This document shows positions 1 through 5,471 of a stretch of 6,171 nucleotides of DNA, piece by piece. The notes under the pieces are model-generated. The model saw only the letters and a program-made list of their open reading frames with translations. It made no database searches and was not told where the DNA came from. The DNA comes from Deltaproteobacteria bacterium. Its GTDB lineage: Bacteria; Desulfobacterota; Desulfobacteria; Desulfobacterales; JAFDHS01. The position numbers and the translations under genes are program-made. Positions within the stretch are counted from its first letter, which is position 1. Every line of letters begins with the position of its first letter. The DNA is taken from the NCBI GenBank assembly GCA_019308655.1, contig JAFDHS010000060.1, forward strand, positions 1-6,171, given 5' to 3'.

Positions 1-8
1 GTAATGGG

Positions 9-22
9 TTGACCCCATTTCC
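9..22 (+). repeat. 14-bp direct repeat, copy 1 (TTGACCCCATTTCC)
   Basis: TTGACCCCATTTCC occurs here and again, identical and in the same orientation, at 368-381. This copy also sits in a potential hairpin: TTGACCC (9-15) pairs with GGGTCAA (37-43), and ATTT (17-20) with AAAT (29-32). A competing longer-range stem pairs AATGGGTTG (3-11) with CAACCCATT (51-59). The overlapping alternative stems look like the end of a small palindromic mobile unit rather than a terminator, since no T-tract follows. The origin of the repeat is not known to me. Confidence 0.7.
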
Positions 23-101
23 GGCTCGAAATTTTAGGGTCAAACAATAGCAACCCATTTAAGCACCACAATGCTGGATGAGCGTAACGATGTAGATGTA
101 G

Positions 102-127
102 GATGGGCAAAGCGGAGCGTGCCCATC
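102..127. repeat. REP-like palindrome
   Basis: GATGGGCA (102-109) and TGCCCATC (120-127) form a perfect 8-bp stem with a 10-base loop, AAGCGGAGCG. The wider sequence, GTAGGATGGGCAAAGCG then GAGCGTGCCCATC, resembles the dispersed REP-type palindromes found between genes in many bacteria and often mobilised by RAYT (IS200-like) transposases. That family link is recalled rather than searched. It lies immediately after the last recognisable DUF1016 codons on the minus strand, so it probably marks the point where that gene was broken. Confidence 0.6.
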
Positions 128-245
128 TTTTGCATTAAAATTCACCATTTGTGCCAAATTGCGTTTCGACCATCCCTTGCCAAAGGCACAGGTTAATTCA
201 CGAGTCCAATTTCCAATCACCTGTTTATCCTATTCCGTCCATTGT
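128..245 (-). pseudogene. DUF1016/YhcG-type nuclease N-terminal domain remnant
   Basis: From 220 downward the minus strand reads VIGNWTRELTCAFGKGW followed by SKRNLAQMVNF, down to about 134. This matches the N-terminal DUF1016 pattern of YhcG-like PDDEXK nucleases, in which a segment like AEYGKQVI is followed by L-T-x-x-F/Y-G-K-G-W/F-S-x-x-N-L-x-x-M-x-x-F. Just upstream the same frame reads W-T-E-stop-D-K-Q; the TAG at 231-233 replaces the expected Tyr, so the gene is dead. The catalytic C-terminal domain is absent and the reading runs into the REP-like palindrome. A separate open stretch in another frame (335-225, including DEYDVKDVQKFAVPIKYMKH) was not recognised. Only about 38 codons support the call. 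Confidence 0.6.
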
Positions 246-346
246 GCTTGGGTAATGTTTCATATATTTGATGGGAACGGCAAACTTTTGCACATCTTTC
301 ACGTCATACTCATCAATAATTGTTACACTACACACCTAAGCAATTT

Positions 347-580
347 CTAATAATCACAGATCAAGGTTTGACCCCATTTCCTAAAGTCTTCTATGCAGCG
401 TTTGAGCCGCATAATTTTGATGCCGAACATTTTATTACTGATCCCAAAGCTTGTCAGCACCTTGGATTCATCTATTCCTTTGCCACCGGCGTATCTTTGT
501 TCCCTTTCAATCCGGTTAGAATCATCCTTAACCCACACTGTCCGGCCCAAGGGCGGATTTAGGGTTACTGTGTATATCAT
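347..580 (-). pseudogene. truncated 1-phosphofructokinase (PfkB family) N-terminus
   Basis: The reading from ATG 578-580 begins MIYTVTLNP and continues through R-T-V-W-V, NRIERE, YAGGKGID, VLTSFGISNK. This is the N-terminal substrate-binding part of PfkB-family 1-phosphofructokinase/tagatose-6-phosphate kinase, which phosphorylates fructose-1-phosphate to the 1,6-bisphosphate. Homology ends near 431, about 50 codons into a family of roughly 310, so the ATP site and catalytic Asp are missing. The remaining 28 codons to the stop at 347 are unrelated. The usual NPALD motif reads NPPLG, losing the conserved substrate-binding Asp, and the stretch before NRIERE looks shortened. A ribosome binding site, AGAGGG, precedes ATG 580. 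The frame is also open 30 codons upstream to an ATG at 668-670 that overlaps the ATPase stop (ATGA), but those residues do not resemble the family, so 580 is preferred. Non-functional as it stands. Confidence 0.8.
368..381 (+). repeat. 14-bp direct repeat, copy 2 (TTGACCCCATTTCC)
   Basis: Exact second copy of the sequence at 9-22, same orientation, 359 bp away. A shorter related copy, TTTGACCCC followed by CTAATTCC, is at 5197-5213. The two exact copies enclose the DUF1016 remnant and REP-like palindrome. They lie about 50 bp beyond the point where 1-phosphofructokinase homology stops, as expected if the bracketed unit replaced or displaced the rest of that gene. Confidence 0.7.
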
Positions 581-666
581 ATTGCCCTCTTGGCGAATAT
601 TGTAGTTCATGGTGGTTTGATTTAAACCGTGACATTCCCAAAAAATATTCCTTACCAGCATTGTTT

Positions 667-3231
667 TCATACACGGCGACCCTCCTTATTTCGGGCCGGA
701 ATCGCGGTCGTCGTGCAGCCCGCATGCGTTGTAACGGGCCTTTGCGTCGTCTTGAGGAAATCATGATGACGCCGGGTCGCCATGCCAAAGTGGCGATAAA
801 CGCGTATTTTGGCCAAGTCCGTGAGGAAGGACCAGGTGATGGAATACGCCCAGATTAATCCGATTTCGAACCAGCGGATTGGTGTGATCAGGCCAAACCC
901 ATAGGCCGCCAGGAAGGTTCCCAGCAACTTGGTGCCGATGGCCGACCAGATCATGATGGGGGCGGGATAGGGTTTTTTCAGGAAAAACCCCCTGCTACGG
1001 GAGACAAACAGAGTCAGGTGCCCGGCAACGGCCATTTTCAGAAAAATGTAGGTCTGGACCTGGGGGATCGTCAGATGCAGCCAGTCCAGGGCCAGATAAA
1101 GCATCAGAAAGCTGCCGAAGACCCCGGTCAAACCCATCACTGTCGATACAACAATGACCCGATGCATGTTCCAGCGCTCCGGATTGGGATCAAGGCCGGT
1201 ATTGTCATAGGCGATGGTCATGATGGGCACGTCGTTGAGGAAAGCCAGCAGGATGATCATGATGGCGGTAATGGGATAGAAGTTGAAGATGATCATTGCC
1301 AGGACCACGAAGATCATGATGCGGATCGTTTCCGTGATGCGGAAGATGGCGTAGCTGTTCATCCGCTCGAAGATCCGGCGGGCCTCTTCCACCGCATTGA
1401 TAATCACCGATAGCCCCGGTGCGGTGAGTACCAGATCTGCCGCTGCACGGGCGGCATCGGTGGCGCCGCTGACGGCGATGCCCACATCGGCTTGTTTCAG
1501 GGCCGGCGCGTCGTTGACCCCATCGCCGGTCATGCCGACAATGTGCCCGCGGGCTTGCAACGCCTTGACAATGCCGTACTTGTGCTCAGGGAAAACCTGG
1601 GCGAAGCCGTCGGCCTGTTCGACCCGTTCCCCCGTATCGGCGACCATTTCTCCTGCTTCCTTGCCGGCTTTCAGCAGCTTGTCCGCAGCGTAAATGTTCT
1701 TTCCGAGTCCGAGCTGCCCGGCAATTTCGCGGGCGATGGCGAGGTTGTCTCCAGTCACCATTTTCATCTTAATGCCGTGCGAATGGGCCCGGGCAATGGT
1801 TTCGGCGGAGTCCTTCCGCGGCGGATCGTAGAGGGGAAGGATGCCCAGAAACTGCCAGGGCCCGTCGTCCTCAGCCCGCGCTACCCCCAAGGTGCGGTAA
1901 CCCTTCGCGGCAAAATCATTAATGAGCTGGTCGGCTTTGACCCTCGTTTTTTTGTCAGCCTGAACCAGACCCAGGATCACCTGAGGCGCGCCTTTAGTTA
2001 CCTTGAAGATATGGTTTTGAGTATCCTTGACGGTGGCCTCGGTCAGTTTGCCGACCGGATCGAAGGGTACGAACTTTAACTGCTGGTACTTCTTAAGGCC
2101 CTCCTGATCGGAAAGCCCGCCGATCACAGCCAAGTCGATGGCATCCTGATCTTCGGCTTTAGAGGCCAACGCAGCCGCCAGGACGAGGTCCTGTAGGTCC
2201 TTGGCCCTGAAGATCACAGGATCGCCCAATGTCAGCTTGTTCTGGGTCAGGGTCCCGGTCTTATCGGAGCAGAGGATGTCCATACCGGCTATTTCCTCGG
2301 TCGACTCCAGGCGGGAGACAATGGCCTTCAGCTTGGAAAGCGCCAGCGCCCCCACAGCCATGGTGACGGAAAGCACCGCCGGCATGGCAACGGGAATGGA
2401 GGCAACGATGAGGATGAGGGCAAACTGAACAAGCTCAAGCAGGGGAGCGCCGCGATGCAACTGAACGAGGATGAGCAGTGCGACCAGGCCAAGGCTGAGG
2501 TAGATCAGGTAATCGCCGATTTGCAGGACCGCCTTCTGAAAGTGTGAGGCGGACTTGGCACTGGCGACGAGTTCAGCAGTCTTGCCAAAATAGGTATTGT
2601 TGCCGGTCGCGGTTACCAGGCCGACCATCTCCCCCTGTTTGGCAACCGAACCCGAGTAGGCGACGTCACCCGTCTGCTTGCTGACAGGCAACGACTCTCC
2701 CGTCAGGGCGGACTGATCCACGCTCAGGTAATCCCCTTCGAAGAGCTTGGTATCGGCAGGGATGATATCCCCGAGGCGCAAGCGGATGAAATCACCCGGG
2801 ACCAATTCTTTAGCGTCAACTTCCTGCCAGATGTTGTCCCGCAGTGCCCGGCTTTTCAGCGCCAGTTTCTTCTTCAGTGCTTCGACCGCACTGCCGGCTT
2901 GGTATTCCTGCCAGAAACCTACCGTCGCATTGAAGATCAGGAGTGTAAGTATGATGGTAAAATCCACCCAGTCTTGCACAAGCAGGGAAAGGATGGCCGC
3001 TACTTCGATCATCCAGGGAATGGGCCCCCAAAAATAGCCCAGGAACTTGACTAACGGATTGATCTTTTTTTCTTCAATCTCATTATAGCCATACTGTTGA
3101 AGTCGCTCTTTTGCTTCTGAAGTAGAAATACCCCTTTCGCTGGAGGAAAGGTCTTTGAATAGATCGGTGACGGAAGTTTTTTCTGCCTCTTCAGTGCTCA
3201 AAAAACGCGCTTCCATATCATTAACCCCCAC
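667..3231 (-). CDS. plasma-membrane-type proton-exporting P-type ATPase (P3A)
   Basis: Membrane pump that uses ATP to export H+, forming an aspartyl-phosphate intermediate. The 854-residue protein has the full P-type order: cation-ATPase N-terminus (about 20-65), M1-M2 (about 63-108), actuator loop with TGES (177-180), M3-M4 with the IPVAMP kink (279-284), phosphorylation site DKTGT (Asp323), nucleotide-binding KGAP (413-416), TGD (493-495), hinge TGDGVNDAP (568-576), then M5-M10 to about residue 808. Similarity to plant/fungal H+-ATPases is strong, e.g. VDQSALTGESLP, CSDKTGTLT and FPEHKY. Residues matching the Arabidopsis AHA2 proton path are present: Asn101 (AHA2 Asn106), Arg637 (Arg655) and Asp667 (Asp684), so H+ rather than Ca2+ or Na+ is the likely ion. 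The plant autoinhibitory C-terminal domain is absent; a ~45-residue Thr/Arg-rich tail remains. The longest frame starts at GTG 3229-3231 with a weak upstream AGAAG; ATG 3214-3216, preceded by GGGGG at 8 bases, would give 849 residues. No clear promoter was seen. It is clearly intact and GC-richer than its flanks. Confidence 0.95.
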   Translation of the reverse strand: MGVNDMEARFLSTEEAEKTSVTDLFKDLSSSERGISTSEAKERLQQYGYNEIEEKKINPLVKFLGYFWGPIPWMIEVAAILSLLVQDWVDFTIILTLLIFNATVGFWQEYQAGSAVEALKKKLALKSRALRDNIWQEVDAKELVPGDFIRLRLGDIIPADTKLFEGDYLSVDQSALTGESLPVSKQTGDVAYSGSVAKQGEMVGLVTATGNNTYFGKTAELVASAKSASHFQKAVLQIGDYLIYLSLGLVALLILVQLHRGAPLLELVQFALILIVASIPVAMPAVLSVTMAVGALALSKLKAIVSRLESTEEIAGMDILCSDKTGTLTQNKLTLGDPVIFRAKDLQDLVLAAALASKAEDQDAIDLAVIGGLSDQEGLKKYQQLKFVPFDPVGKLTEATVKDTQNHIFKVTKGAPQVILGLVQADKKTRVKADQLINDFAAKGYRTLGVARAEDDGPWQFLGILPLYDPPRKDSAETIARAHSHGIKMKMVTGDNLAIAREIAGQLGLGKNIYAADKLLKAGKEAGEMVADTGERVEQADGFAQVFPEHKYGIVKALQARGHIVGMTGDGVNDAPALKQADVGIAVSGATDAARAAADLVLTAPGLSVIINAVEEARRIFERMNSYAIFRITETIRIMIFVVLAMIIFNFYPITAIMIILLAFLNDVPIMTIAYDNTGLDPNPERWNMHRVIVVSTVMGLTGVFGSFLMLYLALDWLHLTIPQVQTYIFLKMAVAGHLTLFVSRSRGFFLKKPYPAPIMIWSAIGTKLLGTFLAAYGFGLITPIRWFEIGLIWAYSITWSFLTDLAKIRVYRHFGMATRRHHDFLKTTQRPVTTHAGCTTTAIPARNKEGRRV

Positions 3232-3347
3232 AGGTCTTCTTTTGACTTCTATCCATTTTGTTGATACTTATTTGCCTTTCATTTCATGAAGAAAATACGG
3301 GAGAATGAAACTCAAGGAAATCTGATGATTGATTGGAGATTCCCCAT

Positions 3348-3361
3348 CCCGCTTGAGCGGG
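3348..3361. repeat. small perfect hairpin (CCCGCT/AGCGGG)
   Basis: CCCGCT (3348-3353) and AGCGGG (3356-3361) form a 6-bp GC-rich stem around a 2-base spacer. It lies between the ppsA relic and the ATPase start. No T-run follows on either strand, so it is not a standard intrinsic terminator. It may be a remnant of a dispersed palindromic repeat. Confidence 0.4.
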
Positions 3362-3390
3362 ACTGCGGGAAAGGTCCCCTCTTTGCAGCT

Positions 3391-3412
3391 CAAATGACGG
3401 TCATGTCATTTG
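3391..3412 (-). repeat. stem-loop just after the ppsA relic stop
   Basis: CAAATGAC (3391-3398) pairs perfectly with GTCATTTG (3405-3412) around the 6-base loop GGTCAT. It begins 2 bases past the TGA (3415-3417) that ends the PEP synthase reading. The position suits a 3'-end mRNA stabilising or termination structure, but no U-tract follows on the minus strand, so Rho-independent termination is not well supported. Confidence 0.5.
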
Positions 3413-3414
3413 GC

Positions 3415-4261
3415 TCACAGCCTTCCTGAAAGTTTATTTTCTATCTCTGTAACTTTGAGAGTAATTTTCATGACCGAGTCGGGATTGAGGAATATGGAAT
3501 CTATGCGCTCTTTGACCAGAAATTCTGCAACCTCGGGATAATCGCTTGGAGCCTGACCGCACAGTCCGCTATGGCGATGATTCCTTCTGTCCCCCTGAAT
3601 AGCCATGGAAATCATCCTTATTTTCATAACCGAATGCAAGGTCATTTATCTCTTTCCGCACGTTCTCATCCTTTACCATTTCGGGATGGACAAGTGCCAT
3701 GGGGTGAATTTGATAATAAACTCCATACGTGCCAGACCCACACCGTCATTCGGAATCATTGAGAGGGAAAACGCTTCTTCAGGATTCCCGAGGTTCATCA
3801 TAATCCTTGTTTTCGGCCGCTTCAGGTCCCTAAGGCTGAGCTTTTCAACGCGAAATGGAAGAATTCATGCCCTCCTCCCCTTCTGCGCAACTAAGGGTCA
3901 CCGCCTGTCCGGTTCGGATTTTTTCCGTGGCATTCCCGGCACCGACCACAGCCGGAATACCCAGTTCACGGCTGACGATTGCTGCATGGCAGGTCCTTCC
4001 ACCCATAGTGGTTACAATGGCAGCAGCGGTTTTCATCACAGGCTCCCAATCGGGGGTGGTCGTGTCAGCGATCAGTATCTCCCCGGCATTAAATAAAGAT
4101 AGGTGAACCACATCAGGGATAACGCGGGCCTTACCGTTTGCAATTTTTTTCCCTACGCTCTTACCCCTCACCAGTAACGGGCCTTTTTTTAACGTCGGTT
4201 TGAAGACATAGTATTCATCAGGGTTGACCGCTCCCTGAACAATATTTTCTCCCAATCCGTA
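3415..4261 (-). pseudogene. ppsA: phosphoenolpyruvate synthase relic (frameshifts and two internal deletions)
   Basis: PEP synthase makes phosphoenolpyruvate from pyruvate and ATP via a phospho-histidine swivelling domain. Pieces in family order on the minus strand: (1) 4261-3845, YGLGENIVQGAVNPDEYYVF and KPTL from the ATP-binding domain, then a jump to the swivelling domain with TPDWEPVM, GGRTCHAAIVSRELGIPAVVG (catalytic His present in RTCHA) and SCAEGEEG; (2) in another frame, 3858-3709, PFRVEKLSL, MMNLGNPEEAF, NDGVGLARMEFII; (3) shifted again, about 3709-3605, IHPMALVHPEMV and EINDLAFGYENKDDF; (4) about 3570-3415, LCGQAPSDYP, FLV, IDSIFLNPDSV and the stop. Against the ~790-residue E. coli enzyme, roughly 100 residues of ATP-grasp domain are missing after KPTL, and over 200 residues of PEP/pyruvate barrel between pieces 3 and 4. 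Everything before about residue 250 is absent and replaced by IS5 sequence. At least two frameshifts (near 3858 and 3709). Not functional. It sits directly upstream of the H+-ATPase on the same strand. Confidence 0.92.
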
Positions 4262-4263
4262 AG

Positions 4264-4409
4264 TTTGAATTTGTCAACCCATGCCCATGTCCGTTCAGTA
4301 CCGAATCGGTTTTTATAAATTTCTTCGTTAAAAAGACGTTTGCGCCCCCGTTTGTTTTTTTACGACCACGTCTGTTTTCGGCTATGTTCGGGATGAGTCC
4401 ATAAAAGTT
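4264..4409 (-). mobile_element. IS5-family transposase C-terminal remnant
   Basis: The minus strand from about 4409 reads NFYGLIPNIAENRRGRKK, then in a shifted frame KRGRKRLFNEEIYKNRFG followed by TERTWAWVDKFK. This matches the C-terminal part of DDE transposases of the IS5 family (IS1031/ISL2-like), where a K-R-G-R-K-x-F-linked I-Y-K-x-R-F-x-x-E-R segment holds the catalytic Glu. The frame change falls in or next to the A-rich run near 4350-4360. The two catalytic Asp residues and the rest of the N-terminal region are missing, as is the usual end after VDKFK (R-F-D/E, then LGF/LGAH and INLR). The remnant ends within 3 bases of the start of ppsA homology, and its other end touches the stop codon of the 242-residue ORF. 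It is a dead fragment marking a rearrangement point. Confidence 0.75.
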
Positions 4410-5137
4410 TAAATCAGTTTTCTAAATATTTTTGCCCATAGATGCCGTTTGTGATGAGGAAAATCCACGGGAGATTCGATCAACTTGTTAAGAAATTCAT
4501 CGACCCCTTCTTCAATCCACTCATCATGGCCAAACCGGCCGATAGCTTGTTCAATTAACTTCTTGTCTTCCTGTGGTAATAATTCATCGCTATCCAGACG
4601 CTCTTCCAAAAAGGCAACGAGCTTTTTATAAGAAATTAAATGCGTGGTTTTTCCGTATCGAACCAAAATTTGTTCGAGATCATTGCATATCCGTTCGGTG
4701 GCGATGCCGTGGAGAAAATGCCTGGGAGAGCCGCCACTAAACAGCGATGATATGAGATAATGCGTATAATAAAGACGCTTGCCTGTTCGCCAGATGTGAT
4801 CGAGATGTTCCTCTTGTTCCGGCTCCTTGGCATAAGCCTCCAGAGCATTCCGATAAGGCCGCTCCCATCTGGCGAGAGTCAGATTCTTAATCAAGAACAG
4901 GTTAATCATGAACATCCCGAAAACGCTGGTATTACGTAGAGACGGGGGAATTTCACTGGACCAGTTCCAGAGAAAGTAGATAAACATCAACAGCAGAAAA
5001 GTGGTGCGTATCAAATTGAGTTTAGATGCTACTCGATGGGGATCTTTACGGTGGGTAAAAAAATACGCCAGGAGTAAGAACAGAAGAACGACCTGAGCAT
5101 AGGCGCTTAACATAGTAGAAATAATTTGATTCAGCAT
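4409..5137 (-). CDS. unrecognised three-helix membrane protein
   Basis: I do not recognise this 242-residue protein. Hydrophobic segments at about 13-27 (YAQVVLLFLLLAYFF), 45-59 (TTFLLLMFIYFLWNW) and 71-84 (SVFGMFMINLFLIK) predict three helices. The basic loop 29-39 (HRKDPHRVASK) and basic residues after helix 3 suggest the N-terminus is outside and a charged ~150-residue C-terminal part is cytoplasmic. That part is helical-looking, with clusters of His, Glu and Lys but no catalytic motif I can name. ATG 5135-5137 is supported by TAAGGAG (5144-5150) six bases upstream. The frame is uninterrupted, unlike its neighbours, and AT-richer than the ATPase. A weak promoter-like TTGTGT, 17 bases, ATTTAG lies in the inverted repeat just upstream. 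The stop abuts the IS5 remnant, so the C-terminus could have been altered by rearrangement. Confidence 0.8.
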   Translation of the reverse strand: MLNQIISTMLSAYAQVVLLFLLLAYFFTHRKDPHRVASKLNLIRTTFLLLMFIYFLWNWSSEIPPSLRNTSVFGMFMINLFLIKNLTLARWERPYRNALEAYAKEPEQEEHLDHIWRTGKRLYYTHYLISSLFSGGSPRHFLHGIATERICNDLEQILVRYGKTTHLISYKKLVAFLEERLDSDELLPQEDKKLIEQAIGRFGHDEWIEEGVDEFLNKLIESPVDFPHHKRHLWAKIFRKLI

Positions 5138-5143
5138 ATTTAT

Positions 5144-5150
5144 CTCCTTA
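5144..5150 (-). promoter_or_regulatory. strong ribosome binding site for the 242-residue ORF
   Basis: On the minus strand TAAGGAG is followed by six bases (ATAAAT) and then ATG at 5135-5137. This is near-ideal Shine-Dalgarno spacing and fixes the start of the membrane protein. Confidence 0.8.
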
Positions 5151-5161
5151 TTTTTAATTTA

Positions 5162-5178
5162 GGGCGTCTAAATCAGCC
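5162..5178 (+). repeat. 17-bp inverted repeat, left copy
   Basis: GGGCGTCTAAATCAGCC matches the reverse complement of 5479-5495 (GGGGGTCTAAATCAGCC) at 16 of 17 positions, including a perfect 13-bp core (GTCTAAATCAGCC). GTCTAAA at 5166-5172 can also pair locally with TTTAGAC at 5186-5192. The pair bounds 334 bp. Terminal inverted repeats of a MITE or IS derivative are the simplest reading, but I see no target-site duplication outside the pair. Confidence 0.65.
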
Positions 5179-5226
5179 TCAACTTTTTAGACACAATTTG
5201 ACCCCCTAATTCCAAACAAAGTATTC

Positions 5227-5424
5227 TTAAGCTGCTAAGGCCTTGATAATCGTAGGTACACCTGGAGAGTCTATTCTTTTACCCTGAGCTTTAGCAGGGA
5301 AAGTTTCTTTTTCATAACTGCCTGATATAGCTTTATTATGATATGTTTTTGAGTCGTTTTTTGGCCTGGGAATAAGACACAAATTACAATCGGATTCAGC
5401 GGTTAGTGTTTCATCAGACTTGCC
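5227..5424 (-). pseudogene. start-less 65-codon reading frame, unrecognised C-terminal remnant
   Basis: Between a TAG at 5425-5427 and a TAA at 5227-5229 the minus strand is open for 65 codons and reads like real protein: TAESDCNLCLIPRPKND, then YHNKAISGSYEKETFPAK, then GKRIDSPGVPTIIKALAA and stop. There is no ATG, GTG or TTG at a position with a ribosome binding site, so it is probably the C-terminal end of a gene whose front was lost. I cannot name the family. It lies wholly within the 334-bp inverted-repeat segment and could be the tail of that element's own gene or captured sequence. Whether it is ancestral coding DNA is moderately supported by composition only. Confidence 0.4.
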
Positions 5425-5471
5425 CTAACTGGATTTATAGCAAATAAGAGAGTACCCAAAAAACGGGCAAA

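Noticed and set aside
528..788. Arg-rich minus-strand frame overlapping the ATPase end and pfk start
   Set aside because: Out of frame with both recognised genes and not protein-like.
1514..1521. TTGACCCC inside the ATPase, resembling the flanking repeat
   Set aside because: These bases encode part of the conserved GVND hinge motif on the minus strand; the match is coincidental and does not extend to the full 14 bp.
1018..2079. Long plus-strand frames opposite the ATPase (1018-1413, 1492-2079)
   Set aside because: They mirror the antisense strand of conserved P-type ATPase codons, have no ribosome binding sites and show low-complexity His/Asp composition.
2747..3037. Ser-rich plus-strand frame opposite the ATPase N-terminal part
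   Set aside because: Antisense shadow of the actuator and M1-M2 region; no family resemblance.
3605..4106. Plus-strand frames opposite the ppsA relic (3605-4096, 3855-4106)
   Set aside because: The minus strand here encodes recognisable PEP synthase blocks, so the plus frames are shadows.
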